Assembly (NCBI RefSeq): GCF_000208745.1
Contig: NC_030851.1
Span: 10,661,250-10,725,249 of the forward strand
Length of the DNA: 64,000 bases
DNA from: Theobroma cacao
Taxonomy: Eukaryota > Streptophyta > Magnoliopsida > Malvales > Malvaceae
Reading direction: 5' to 3'
The notes under the pieces are model-generated. The model had not been told where the DNA came from. It made no database searches and saw only the letters and a program-made list of their open reading frames with translations. Positions 47,231 to 60,550 of this stretch are shown here, piece by piece. Position numbers and translations under genes: made by a program. Each line of letters begins with the position of its first letter. The first letter of the stretch is position 1.

Positions 47231-49753
47231 ATGGCGTCCTTCGACACGATGAGTAATGACGGGGGAGAAGATCACATGAATTCCTTCTCTCGCCCCCTCG
47301 ACGACGACGCCGCCTACATGGGCTACGACTCCTCCTCTTTCCCTCCTCACCATGCTTTCCCTTCCGATGATCTCGCCAATGATCCTGCTCACGACACCAA
47401 TGATTATTTTGACCCTACCAACAACAATGACCCGCACTCCCCGGATGTTTACGGGTTCGGGATGCCCGCGACCGACACTGACTACTCGACGCCTTTTGAT
47501 ACGTCTCTGAAGGATGGAGTTGGAGATGTTGATGGTGGTGCAATTGGTGGTGGTGATGATGATGATGGGATTTTTGCCTCTGATGGGCCGATGTTGCCTC
47601 CACCTGAACAGATGCGAGAGGAAGGCATCGCGCGACGTGAATGGCGCCGGTTTGTTATCTTTACCTTGTTCTTTGGGACCATATGTTTCTTTGTTTCTTA
47701 GGTTTACAGAAAGAAGAATATACATCTTTTTTATACGTGCATTTGCATGTAGGATCTAAGCAGTTGGAATTTGATATGACCATAAGATGCGTTTACGCTT
47801 GAGGATGCTAAATGAATGGGTTTTGTTTGTGATTTAACTAAGTAGTAGATATATAACACATGAATACGGTTTTGAGAAGCTAGCGTCTTCATTAATTTTA
47901 GGAAAAAGATTTGAGAAAGCTGCTGGCAACATAGCTTCCTGGTTTGCAACATGAACAATGGTTACATTCATAATGATCAACTTTTTTCCCTTTGGAGTTG
48001 AAGTTAAGAGGCACAATGAGCGTTATAGGGAAGTCAAATAAGAATTCCTTAAGTCTTATGATACTATGAGAAGTTTGCGATTTAATATGCATGGATGTTC
48101 CTTCTCCTCTCTCTCCCTTTCTCTCTCTTTATTTTTTCTTAAAGTCTATGCGTCTTGGTAATTCTTCCCTTGCCACTTGATTCAAGAAGACTGCATTTCT
48201 CTTGTGGGTCATGTGATAACATACATGGGATTTTAAGTTTTGCAAGTTCCCATAAGCCAAGCCCATTGCTTTGGTACTCTGTTCTTCAGCCCCTTTTACC
48301 TGTCAGCATTTAGAGTATAGTTTCATAATGCAAAATCTTCCACCCCTTCTTCTTTGTCTTCAACTATCCTGTACTTCTGGTAGCGTTGCTTTAATTTAGT
48401 TGACTAATATGCATATGAAGGTAAAGCTAGATTTTTAAGTTGACTAAGCATGATGTTTGGCACATTATGCAATTAACGCCATGCTTATGCTACATTCTTC
48501 TTTCTCCTGAGTGCAGAAAACCACAAACCTCAATTATAAATGGAATTGGTGGAGAATAAATTATCCTTTTGAAATCTTGTGATCTCCAGGTGAAACGTAA
48601 ACTTGTCATTTACCTTTTTTCAGCCTTGATATGGCTTTTCAAACTTGATATAATTAAGCCTGGGTTTCCATCTTTGCAGTTTAATTCGTGGTGTAACTTG
48701 TTTCTTTAATTATCTGCCAAGATCCATTCCTCCACCATTCTTTTCCAATGTAAAAGATGCTTAATTCTCTGCTTCTAGATTAGGCACAGGAGAAATGGGA
48801 ACTTGAATGTTCTGGTGCACTGTATGATATCTTATTAGGTGACTAAAACATCAGTGATTTGCATGGTTCTGGGGTTTGAGGAAATCGTGGTACAATTATA
48901 TTAAATCTCATTTCCGAATTGTTCTTTATTTGCCAATCATGGAATATCAAATCTGTTGATTCTACTCTTTTTCAATTCCTTTGATTTAGCCTAAACGCCA
49001 TCCATCTAGAGGAAAAGGAGAAAAGAGAGAAGGAGATGCGGAATCAGATCATTGCTGAAGCAGAAGAATACAAGCGATCTTTTTATGAGAAAAAGAATCA
49101 AAATTGTGAAACCAACAAGGCTAATAACAGAGAAAGAGAGAAGGTAGAAACTAGAAAGTTTAGAAATCAGCAATGCTGTTACTCATTAACCTTTCCCTGC
49201 CTTTCTCTTCTCTTTGCCTTACAAGACTAAACTAAATCAGTTTTGTGTTGTTATGCAGCTGTACTTGGCTAACCAAGAAAAGTTCCACAAAGAAGCTCAC
49301 GAGCACTACTGGAAAGCAATTGCTGAGCTCATTCCTCGTGAGGTCCCTATTATTGAGAAGAAGAGAGGGAAGAAAGATCCTGACAAGAAGCCTTCCGTTG
49401 TGGTCATTCAAGGTCCAAAGCCTGGGAAGCCTACTGATCTTTCTAGAATGAGGCAAATTTTCTTGAAGCTGAAACAGAACCCTCCACCTCATATGATGCC
49501 TCCACCGAAAGATGGCAAGGATGGCAAGAATGGAAAAGAGGAGAAAGATGGAAAAGATGCAAAAGAAGGGAAGGATGCCAAGAATGACAAAACTTCAACT
49601 CCAACTGATTCCGGTACTCCTGCTGAAAATAAACCTGCTTCACAAGGTAAAGATTCCGCTGCTGACGGTGCTCCGGAAGAACCAAAACCAGAGACTCCAG
49701 CTCCAGCTGAGGCTGATAATACTGCTAAACCTGATGCTGATGCTTCCAAGTGA
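47231..49753 (+). CDS. CLC1: Clathrin light chain
   Basis: Light-chain subunit that binds clathrin heavy-chain hubs and regulates coat assembly in endocytosis and at the trans-Golgi network. Exons 47231-47649, 48990-49143 and 49259-49753 give 355 residues. The N-terminus is acidic and flexible with DDDDD runs. REWRR at the exon 1/2 junction leads into the charged helical heavy-chain-binding segment ([20 protein letters not shown]). [20 protein letters not shown] and [20 protein letters not shown] follow, then a K/D/G-rich then P/E/A-rich tail. The 1,340-bp first intron has an unremarkable GT-AG border. Closest to Arabidopsis CLC1 (At2g20760) from memory, supported by synteny. Confidence 0.95.
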
Positions 49754-51878
49754 TGACAACCAAATTTCTTTTATCCTTTTCTCGTGTTTATAATTTCTTT
49801 GGTTTATTTTTAAGCTTGGCTTAACCATTCCTGATGGAGAATAAGAGCGGAGACCCGCAGATGGCTTTGAAATCTGCAGCGTGAGCAGCAGAGAGCTTTC
49901 TTCCTAACTTGATTTTGAAATTGTAATTTGTAGGCACTATATATAAGCGAAGATTTTCTATTGCTTCCTCTTGTTATCTAGCAAGGCTTTTCTTCCGCTA
50001 TTTAGTACTACATTCATCAATCCAAGTCCCTGCCTGTGCTACATGACTCTTGAGCGAGCCATTACTCTGAAAAAGTATCGAATGAATGTTTGTTTTTGCT
50101 TTTACTATCACTAACGTTTTCTATTTGTTTATTCTTCAAGATAAAGGACATAATTGCCAACTGTCTTCAATAAAATAAGCACCATCAATCCAAATCCTGG
50201 AGGTTGCCGATCATCCCTTTATTTATTCCTATATCTCCAACCTGTTTATCAACGATCAAGATTAACGATGCAATATAACGATCAAAATAAAAGTAAAAAA
50301 AGAGTAAAATGTAACAAAACAAAAATTGAAAGATTAGATCGTGAGTATAGTTGGCCATTGCTTTAGTTTCCATATAGTCTACCTCCTATTTTATCAAACT
50401 TAAACTGCCACTAGCATTCAATATCTCTAATTTTTGTTGGCAATATGTTAGATTGATCACAACACCAGTTTAAAAGAGCGGATTAGAATTTCCCATCAAC
50501 ATTACAAGGGAAAACATTCTTATATATGTATATATATATATATTTTAGAATTTGCAAAGGAGATGTCGTTGTTATGATCTACTATTAATTCTATCCACAT
50601 CAAACATGTGGCCTCCCACGTGACAATAAAGACATTAGGCTTCGAGGGGAAACAAGATGCCCTTTTTATTTTTCTTCTTTTGTGTTTTCAATTACAAGGG
50701 TCTTTCTATGAGGATTCAAACGGGATATGCTCCACGTGTGTGGTGGTCGCATACCTCTTGTCAGCACTCAGTAGCTGCTTTGCTACGGCTAGAGCTACGA
50801 CATTGGAACACTTTGCATGTGACTACATAGTGTGAACCAACGCACAAGTACTCTTGCGGACTAGGCAGGATGGCATGGCGGATGACGTCGACACATAGCA
50901 AGCACATGGGCGCATGAAGAGTGAGGACCCATGCGACGTCTGATGGACGGATTAAAAAGAGACAGGGTGCGGTGCGGTGCGGTACTCCAAAGGTAACCTG
51001 GATTCATCACAACTCAAAACAATGTAATTAGCGAATACCAAGATTTCTGGTGGTATAGTGACTGTGAAGTTGATTGGTGGTCATTTTTTGTGAAAGTTAG
51101 ATCTGGCTTTAACAATGCCAAGATGGTGTTTCAGATAAGAATATGTACAAAATAGATAACTTTATTATGATACTCTGTTTCAAAAATATTGTAATAATTA
51201 AGTTGACAATTATTATGAATATTATGCATACAGATATTCTAAGATTTCTTTGAGATATTCTCATGTCAAAAATTTAGTTTGTTACCGAATATTTTTTTTT
51301 TTGTTTTTTTATGTTAAAAATTCTCACAAGATTCAGTTATCTTGTAATTATTTTATTAATAATAATTATTAACAATTATTACCGAATCTCATTTCTTATT
51401 TTCATAATCTTGCTGATTAAAATAACGTGCTCACCATCTTATATTCTTAGCCACAAAAATTTGAACTTCAATCGGATTGAAGTATGTAAGATTTTGAATA
51501 AAGATCCTGGGAGAGGCAAGATAAGTTCGTGCACAAATTGACACACAATAAATACTAGTACTATTACATTCAATGCTCCAAATTTCATTAAAATCCATTG
51601 GGCCGCAAGCTTACATTCAAACAGGAATGGCAGTAACGATACTAAACGCACTCTCTCCTTTGGAGAGGGCTACATCTACAACCACTTGCACACTACAAAA
51701 GTAGAGAAAACTATTGAACCAAAAAAAAAAGGGAAAATAGAAATAGAAAGACCCCTTGGATGCTACTATGCTGTCCAACGATTACCTTTTCTTTTAAAAA
51801 AAAAGGAGGGGGACAACGAATACTTTTTGTGTCATGGGGACTAGGGTGCAATGACCCAATTGGTGTTACTTTCCACAG
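49754..51878. other. Intergenic region between CLC and EXPB1
   Basis: CLC trailer, then about 1.7 kb without a recognised gene, then the 3' flank of the minus-strand expansin. A TATA/AT microsatellite lies at about 50525-50545. Short ORFs at 50608-50835 and 51311-51541 show no family. Confidence 0.4.
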
Positions 51879-54608
51879 TTAGAAGAAGTTAAGGCGAGAG
51901 GTGTAAGTTGCTTTTGGCGACCAATTTCTTGGAATGACATCCCTTGCAGAGAGCGCTCTTCCTGTTGCTAGTGTTGTTAGTTTCACCGAGAATGGTCCTT
52001 TCAAGGGTCCCCTAATTATGCACCAATTTGCTCCCCATAGATGATTCATCTCTAACCACTCATTAGAATTTGCCTGCCAGCATCCATATGTCAAAAAATA
52101 CATTAGTCTTTGCAATTTAGCATATGAACGTAACCCAGTTTATCTCTCAATCTAGTTTTGTTGACTTCGAGTCTTTGAACTTTTGCAAGTGTTTTTTCAC
52201 CTTCAAACTTGGGAAAAAATGGGTTAAAAGCTAAGAACAAAAAGTGGCTGAGACATGGTTATTGTCCATAGGTTGTGGATACCCTAATCAGATAGTGCGA
52301 ATGGAAAGCAACTTACATGCTAATGTCACAATTTCCAAACGATATTCTTTTGCCTCATGGGTTTGGAGGAAAAAGAAAAGAAATGACAAAAATAACAATA
52401 ATAATAATTTTGAACATACTATAAGGATGGGACATTTTTGAGCGTGGCCTGGCCCCTATATCACATGCATTTGAGTCAAGATTCAAGAATATGTTTTAAG
52501 TAGTCCATGGAAGGAAAAGTAACAGTAGAAAAAGTGCTTTTCAGCACTTTGCACATTGGAGCCATTAGGCAAACCATAAGCACAACAATATTACTACTAC
52601 TGATTAAAATAGCCTAATTGTTTGTGTAGACAAAGCAAAGGGCAATGTTTTCTAATAAGATGTCCATATGTTGGGTTAATGACATCTGATTAAGCAGACA
52701 AATCCATGATATTAGGAACTGCCTATCTTTTAAAAAAAGGTTAATAATAATTAATGATTTTAAAACATCCCGCCATTACCTTTTTTTGAGGTATGGACAC
52801 TACCTTGATACTAATTTTTTGAACAAGTTTACGCAGCTTTTTTCATTGTAAATGTGAAAGTGCCTGGCTTTTGAAGATGCAGGCAAAGGCATTGTATCTT
52901 TTGCACTTTATTGATGTAGCACTAAGAATTTTCCTAAAGTTAGTCATATCTGAATTTCGTGGAGCCTAAAGAGGGGCTTTTTGCTTTCTGCTTTTGCCTT
53001 TATTGGGCCATGGAAGTCACGAAGAATTTATGCATTGAAACCAAAATAACTTTCTTCGTAAAACTTTTCTAACCAAATGAACAGTTAAAATTGTAGAGAA
53101 GAAAATAGCACTTACTTCTCTTATATGCATTGACCCAACATCTCCATCTCCATCCTCAAATTCCACCAGAAGAGATAGCCAATAATCAGTTGAACCTTCA
53201 TTAACATGGAAGGCAATGTTCTTCCCAGGATATTTACACGGGGTCCTACAATTTAAATCACAATATTTAATATAAGAAAGCAATGCTGTTGGAGACAAAA
53301 GTGGTAAAAAGATTGAGGCAAATTATAACAAATTTACCGTTGGGCCTTGAATTCTTTGCTTCAGAAGCCCAAACAGGGCTTGGCTTCTGTTCTTGAATTT
53401 TTAGTGGTAAAAGGTCAAAAGTACGGTCAATACCCATTTACGTGTGAAATCGAGACAGCCGTAATAATTTATCCGGATCTTAGGTTTTTTTTTTCTTTTT
53501 CTTTTAATTCCCTCACAAAGAAACAAACTCTTTCCCACAAATATGATACGACGCTAAAGTTACGGGGCTATGAGCTTCTGGCAATTTTCATCAAAATTAA
53601 GAAAATAAAAAACCTTTAGCCATGCTGCCAGGTAGTAATTAGGGTTACAAAAAAGTTACTAGACTCCTTAGTAGTAAAAGCAATAACGGAATTAAACCCA
53701 AAATAAAACCAAGAAAGAAAGACAGGAAAAGTGACAAAATAGAAGTGACAATAAAAAAGAAAGACCGTCGAAGGAACCAAGGAATAAGAACATGGTACAG
53801 AGCAAGGCAGACCGCATACCTTCTATAAACGACTGGGAGTTCGCCTCGGTTCCTGAGCTGTGCACTCTCACCGTTTATAGCCATGCGGCCAAAGGCTGCA
53901 CCACTCAGGTCGAAGTGGGTGCGGCCATTGGCGCAGTACCCTCCGGGGCACTCGTCGGTTACAATGATGGTCACGGCCCTCCTTGAGCATATGCTCTTGT
54001 CTAGGCACCTAACTTTGTAGCATGCCCCACACCCTTCCCCGCTCTTGAACAGCACTGGGCTCACCGCTCCCACCCTGGCCCTAAGTGGCTTCACGTCAAC
54101 TAACGAACCGTACCCACATGCCCCTCCTGCACAAAATCACAAGAATCCTTACTTCACTCGACATTCTGTACATAAATATCCTGACACTTCAATTACTAGG
54201 CCGAAAAATCGAAGCGAGATACTTTGACTCGATAATTCACCTTAGAAAAGTAAAATTAAGACAAAATTGAGCATGAAATTTAACATTTAAAGCGGATTAA
54301 TTAGCTTGAGTCGACTCGGAACTCTACTAGTCCACTCGAGAAAAACTGTAAAGCAGCTAATATAACATGCAAGAAAACCCTGTTGCAGATCTAAAAACAT
54401 GTGACATTACGGGAATGGAAGCCAGTGGTGGGCAGTTACCGTCGCTACCATCTCCGTCAGGACTGCCGTACCAAGTGGCGGTGGCAGGATGCCAATGTAG
54501 GTCAGAAACTTTTCCCGGAGCTGGAACCTTACCAGACACCATCAAACACTCCAACAACACTAGGCAACATAATGCAACAACCCCAATGAATCCACGGCGG
54601 CGCTGCAT
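51879..54608 (-). CDS. EXPB1: Beta-expansin (EXPB1 type)
   Basis: Secreted wall-loosening protein that disrupts non-covalent polysaccharide contacts at acidic pH. Exons 54608-54440, 54126-53820, 53245-53116 and 52073-51879 join to 266 residues. An N-terminal secretion signal (about residues 1-25, hydrophobic GVVALCCLVLLECLMV) precedes TATWYG and GACGYG. A DPBB/GH45-like domain carries paired cysteines and the HFD motif at 127-129, and a CBM63-like C-terminal domain starts after TPCKYPG. The exon 2 donor and exon 3 acceptor join in phase 2. Similarity to Arabidopsis EXPB1 (At2g20750) from memory fits the neighbouring CLC and GCL2. Introns 2 and 3 contain only spurious ORFs. Confidence 0.94.
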
Positions 54609-54784
54609 TGTGTCAACTGGCGGCGCCACCACTTGTTTCAGCCTTGAATTTTGCAAAATTAAGATGAAACGCAAAAATAAAAGAAAAACTAGCTAGAAAA
54701 ATGCAGGCAATAGAGCTAGCTTGTTCTGCCGACAGTTTTTAGTTGCATCGAGCATCATAGACTGAAGACAGTGTTCAGACTTCC

Positions 54785-54796
54785 ATACATATATAG
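54785..54796 (-). promoter_or_regulatory. TATA box upstream of EXPB1
   Basis: The minus strand reads CTATATATGTATGG about 180 bp upstream of the ATG, in good position for a plant TATA box with a leader of roughly 140-150 nt. Confidence 0.55.
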
Positions 54797-55099
54797 ATGC
54801 CGAGGAAAAGTTATGTGTGCTTTTTTTTTTACTTTTAATTTATTTTTTGTATGACTATGGGATCCACTAGTTTTGGCTTTATTTACTTACGTGCCATTAG
54901 GGTTGAGGGGGGCCCACCGACGGTTAAGGCGTTAATTCCGCGTGACCGTACCTGGAAAGGAGCCTGATGGGTGTTTTGGTCATTTGGGTATTCGACCGTT
55001 AATATTGTTGTTTTTTTTTTTTTTAATAGGGCCATGTGATGGTTAGCCGTTCGGGTCTTATTGGTGCAGGAAAAACGATGTCGTGTAGGCATTTCAACA

Positions 55100-58000
55100 T
55101 GCCAAAAATGGATCGCTTTGCCTTTGTACCATAAGCTACAATGTTTTGCCTCGGAACATGTTTTCTTTTTCGCGTTGTGTCCTGGAATGTGAAAAATGTT
55201 TAGCCTGATTTTATTGACCTATTTGTCTTTGAGAATTAATGAATTTATGTCTTGGATTCAACTAAGCTTTTTGGCTTAAGGATTTAGGGGTTTAAATGGC
55301 ACTTGATCATAATCACATCGTACCGTAGCAAATGGAAATTTGTGTTTTTTTTTTTACTCATATTCTTTAAATTACGTGGTTTATGAATTTCACATGCAAC
55401 TAATTAACGTGACTTATATAAAAATTAATTTGTGTCAATTTTGATGTACTAATAATTTAAAATTCTTTTGTACATATAGTATTATTATACTATACAATAT
55501 AAAATAATCTCATTATAACCATCATAGAATTTGAATTGAAGATTCTGAAATTGAACCTTAAATTCTAACCTGGAACATATCCCCAATCATTTAGTTAATA
55601 ATAGAGTCATATATTACTGACTTAAAATTGAAGTCTATTACTTGGGTTGGGAAGGATCGTTTTAATTTGACTGTGTTGTCTTTTTGCATCTTGCCGATTG
55701 TTTTCCTCAGAACGATTTATGGTTTCTTAGTCATATGTAGAAGATTTTCAGTTTTCTTGCTCCTTTGGATAAATAAAAAGTTTTAATGATTATAAAACAA
55801 ATTTGAATTCTGTTTGCGCTATGTAATAAAGGGATTAAAGAAAAAGAAGGATGTGACTCAGAATGTAGTGTAATTACAAGACAGAACAAAAGGAAAGAAG
55901 AAAAAGATATCTATCATTGTCCTCTCATCAAAGATGAAATGAAATGAATTTTTGCTTACAAGGACAACATAATTATCTTGGGGCAAATTGGTGAGTAGTG
56001 GATGAGATCCATTTTCTGTTATTTCAATCCATAATTGTGCAGCAACTGTTTATTCTCCAAACATGCCCTCAAGCAAAGAATCCATAGAGATTCTGATTCT
56101 ACACACACACTAGCGAGCTAGGGAGGCCAAACCCACGTGACTATATATCTTTTTTAAAAGAGACCTTTCACAAACAAAAAAGAAATATATATATTCTCCT
56201 TTTATCTAAGAGAAGAAATAAATTTGTATATCCAAGCACAGATGTCCTTGGTGAGTTGAGAGGGCAAGCCCAAGTGTTGAATTATTGGTGGCCCTATGTA
56301 TCAGGCAAAAACATTGTCTAGCCTTTGCTTAATAATACCCTTTTCTGTTCCACAAGTGGACCACTCAACTCATCATGGGGGGATACACCAAACAAATGAT
56401 TCGTATTTAATTTGTTTGTAAACAAAACTAACGATGTGAGCCCGCCATCTGTTACTCACTGTAACATGACTCTGACTCATATCTTAACCACACAGTGCCT
56501 CTCCAGTCCATGTACGAAGAGACAAACCTGCAAATGCCAATGCTGTGGATTCTTTTTCAAACTGAATTCTAATTAAAATTGTGGATGAATCAAAGATTTG
56601 AAATCAGATCAATTCTGATTCCAAAATCCTTATTATGCTATTGCTTCTCCATTTTTTTTAAGTTGTCAAGGGTTTGGCGATATTATTGCCACTAATGATA
56701 TTGCTCCCTCCACCGAAGTTACATGTAATTTAGTGGATCAAGCAAACTTCATTTGTTGGAAAAAGCAGCTTCCTGTCACTGATGAGTTTAAAAAGTTTTG
56801 CTCTTTTGTTTGTTAGCTTCTTTTTTATTTTTATGTTGAAAATGATGGGTTTCTTTGTGGGGGCTGATCCAAGACCTAACAATTCAGGAAGAGAAAAATC
56901 TCCACAAATTTCAAGGGGGAGGAATTACTCCACGCATTTCTCAAACATAAATACGTACAAAAGAAAATGTCATCAAATTTCAAAAGAGGGTTTGCATAAA
57001 AATTCTTCTTTGTCTGCAAGCACAGACATTGCATGTGAGTTGTGACCACTTGCCCGCGTACGTCTTATTCACAAGGATCGTCTGCAGACTCTGCTCTGTT
57101 CGCACATTTTCAACTCTAGTTCTACTATTCTATTTTGGCAGAATATATATATATATTACTTCTGATATACTTGATTTCAACATTAGCATACTAGTTTTTG
57201 TGATTGCCCTGACAAATTTGCAAAGTATTTCCATATGGGTATATGCTATATTCAAAGAAAAAAAAAACCCTTCTAATTGAAGATTAATGTGAACCTGGCA
57301 AAGAAAACAGAGATGGACAAAGAAAACAAAACTTCTGAATGCTTGTTTTTTTCTTCTCCACAGAATTAGATGAACATCAATATTCTCTCTTTTTTTTACA
57401 AATATAAATTTCTTTGAATGATTGAATTGCAGCTACAATCGTAATTTCCCTAAGCTCACGCGAAACACGAATTAATAAACACTGATTGACTCCACCTGGA
57501 GTTCTCGAATGTCATGCTCATTTTCAAACTCAATCAAGCAATCAGAGTATATATTTTATTTTTTTAATTGATGCATAATGCTGCCTGTGATGGTGCATAA
57601 ATTCCAATGATAAGATATTCTAAAAGTCATTGATAATCGTTGTTTGACTGGTGGTGCTTTAGAATTAACGCTGCAATGTGAAGACTTAAAAGCAATTTGC
57701 ACCCAAATAATTAAATAAAGAGCAAGTGCTCTCAAAAGAAGATCTGAATAAATCTTTATGAAAGAGAAATTAAAAAAAAAAAAAGAAGAAGAAAAGTAAT
57801 GAAAAGCAGTCTTTGACCGTCTGAGAAGAAAGTTCTTATCGAATGCTGTACACAAAAAGAGCAGATGAGAGAAAACCGTGGTCAGAAAATATGGCGTTGT
57901 TAACGCTCCATCATCAGCTAGCTAGCTTCACTTGTCCATGTTGGGTTTAAAGGTTTAAACCCAAATTTTCGTACTTTGTAATGAGGGCATGTAGCAAAAA

Positions 58001-58840
58001 GTGCAGCAAACCTGTTAATTAACAAATATTTTACAACATAAACACACACGATGGCTTAAAAAAAGTTAAGGACAAAATAAATTTTAATTATGCTTTAATA
58101 AAGAATGATTATTTGGTAGTTAAAGCAGCTACCGTTGAAGAAGATACCATGTGAATCCATTCAGCTTACAGCACAAACTGGCCTTCATTATTTTAATGCG
58201 CATACATTTAAGCGCTATTGCTCCTCAATTAACTACTATTATACACACATAAATATTCCAGAATAAAGCATGAATGAGTGCCTGAATCAAGCTTTAAGAA
58301 AGGCAAACATCCATGGAGGGGAGAGAAGGGAAAAGCTCGAGTAAAGCTATACTTCAAATTACTTTATAAGATCTTACCTTTGTTGTCATGTTTTCTGTAG
58401 CTTCTCTAGTAAAGTAGAGTATCTGGTAGTTGTAAAGTCTCTTCACGAGCTGTATGAAAAATTTATAAATCCATGCTAGGGTGCTTTGGTTATGTTTGAT
58501 TTTGCATTGAGTTGTTTAGCACATGCCATTTTTGATGATTTATAAAGGGATTCCTGTCAAAGAAGTTGTGATTCTCCAATCCTGAAAGCAACAGATTAAC
58601 TGACATGATTTCTGATTCACTCTTCACCTAGTTAACAGACTTGATTAGATCAATGTATTCTCTAAGCTTTTTTTAAATGAATCAGTTGCCTGTGCTTTTC
58701 TAACCGAACTCGATTTATCAGAATCCAAAATTGGAGCCACATCTCACCCATTCTAAAGTAATTTCCTCTCCCCTAAGGTAAGCTGCATTTCATTTCGACA
58801 AGAGTTCATTTTCACATTTTTTACCCTGTCTTTTACTCGA
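55100..58840. other. Intergenic region
   Basis: About 3.7 kb with no recognised gene, apart from one weak small-secreted-peptide candidate. It contains a TA-rich stretch near 57140-57160 and otherwise ordinary AT-rich DNA. Confidence 0.4.
56782..57045 (+). CDS. Possible small secreted peptide precursor (weak candidate)
   Basis: An 87-codon ORF begins with a signal-peptide-like segment (SLKSFALLFVSFFFIFMLKMMGFFVGA), then a charged, basic region with few cysteines. No CLE, IDA, PSY or RALF end motif is seen. With no homology evidence and no clear TATA or splice signals, it may be chance. It is listed because of its leader only. Confidence 0.15.
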   Translation: MSLKSFALLFVSFFFIFMLKMMGFFVGADPRPNNSGREKSPQISRGRNYSTHFSNINTYKRKCHQISKEGLHKNSSLSASTDIACEL

Positions 58841-59329
58841 GTTTAGGGGATATTTTTTTTTTAGCCTTTAAAAATAACGTGTTTTTGTAAATAACTGTTG
58901 GGATACTTTTAACTGTTTTTAGCCACCAGAAAAGATTTTGGGATAAAAATGCCCTTAATGAGCCGTCTTCGTTAGCATGCATTATCAAACAGGTAAAAAA
59001 TGGGAGAAAAAAAATAAATATGCAAAGATTGGTTGTGCAAAATACCTAAATTTTTTTTCTGAAGGTTGTGCAAAACAAAATAATGTTGCATGAGATGGGT
59101 TTTCAGAGATTTGGGACATGACATTCAGATAATAAGAGAAGAAATATATTAAATTGAACGAGGAACCGGTCGTCATGAATGGAAAGTTTGGCTAATGATG
59201 TGAAACCAGAAATCCTTGATACGATGGTGAATTGAAAGGAGAAAGATGTGAATCCAAAGCAGGAAATGGTCGTGCTATAGCAGGACATATGTTAGATGGC
59301 TGTCGCAGGGCAGGGTTTAGAGTTTGTGA

Positions 59330-59820
59330 AACGTCATGTTGGGAATGTGTGACACGACACCGCTCAGAGTTGGTGAGACTCCATGGAGGAAATCTGTGAG
59401 ACGCTAGAGTTAAGAGTTGATGACAGGCCATGGTGAGAATTTGTGATACGGCAGCGTTCAGAGTTGGTGAAAGGCCATGGAGGGAATCTGTGACACGGCA
59501 TGGAGGGAATCTGTGACACGCCAACCATCAGAGTTGGTGAGACGCCATGGATTGAATCTGTGAGACGCCAAAGTTAAGAGTTGGTGACACGCCATGGAGG
59601 GAATCTGTGACACGTCAGCGTTCAGAGTTGGTGAGTCGCCATGAAGGGAATCTGTGACACGCTAGAGTTTAGAGTTGGTGACATGCCATGGTCATGTTTA
59701 GAGTGTGTGACACGGCATTGCTTGAAAAGCTGACACGACATTGCTTGAAAAGCTGACACGCCATGGTCATGGTTTAGAGTGTGTGACATGGCAGTGCTTG
59801 AGCAGTTGACACGTCATGGT
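59330..59820. repeat. 47-bp minisatellite containing TGACACGCCATGG
   Basis: Unit roughly AGAGTTGGTGAGACGCCATGGAGGGAATCTGTGACACGCCAGCGTTC. Starts at 59366, 59413 and 59460 confirm a 47-bp period, with more degenerate copies and half-units to about 59820. The array has the same core words as two internal arrays, but inverted. Confidence 0.8.
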
Positions 59821-60286
59821 TTGAAATAGAGAAAGGAAAAAAAAGTGGGCAGTTAACGTGGTAATCGTTTGGACTTCCACTGAATTAATTCTCTTTTTCA
59901 GAATAAATAAGAATATTAGAAGGCCATTTTTCATTTTAAACAGTTACTATTCAGAATTCGTAACGTTTGTATGATTCATTTCTCATTCTCGCCGGTACCG
60001 GAGTGTTCGAGAAGGCTCTTTGTAAGCGGAACAAAACCACAACACTAGCAAAAAAATGTCGGCCATGAATGAAGAGGTCAGTGAGTCTCAAATTCGCAAC
60101 ATTCTTGTGTTTGTTAATTTTTTAGTTTTTTCTTGGGTTTGTTTGATATGTTCAGGTTTTTTGTTTTGTTTTACAAATGTTTATATTGTGTTTTCTTGCT
60201 GGTTTGATGGTTGTTGTGGTTAAGTCGTAATGGTTTTAGGGGTTTTGGGTGTTTACCGTGTGACGTCATTATTATTATAGTTAGTT

Positions 60287-60550
60287 ATTGATGTGTGACA
60301 GCATTTTACTTGATACGCATAGCGTGTGACAGCATTTTACTTGATATGCATGGTGTGTGACAACATTTTACTTGATATGCATGTCGTGTCACAGAATTTT
60401 ACTTGTTATGCATGGCATGTGATAGCATTTTACTTGATATGCATGGCGTGTCATAACGTTTAACTTGCTATGCATGGTGTGTCACAACATTTTACTTGTT
60501 ATGCATGGCGTGTCATAACATTTTGATTGCAATGCATGGCGCGTCACAAC
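60287..60550. repeat. 31-bp minisatellite in intron 1
   Basis: Unit GCATGGCGTGTCACAACATTTTACTTGATAT repeats about eight times. GCAT starts at 60317, 60348 and 60379 confirm the 31-bp period. Core words are the reverse complement of those in the 59.3-59.8 kb array. Confidence 0.85.

Noticed and set aside
47213..47725. 170-codon minus-strand ORF opposite clathrin light chain exon 1
   Set aside because: It is a shadow of the real coding exon, with arginine/valine-rich low-complexity sequence.
53347..53619. 90-codon plus-strand ORF
   Set aside because: It falls in the second intron of EXPB1, antisense to it, and has no recognisable family.
60287..60550. Regular 31-bp repeats resembling a CRISPR array
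   Set aside because: The repeats are directly adjacent with no unique spacers and lie in a plant intron; this is a minisatellite.
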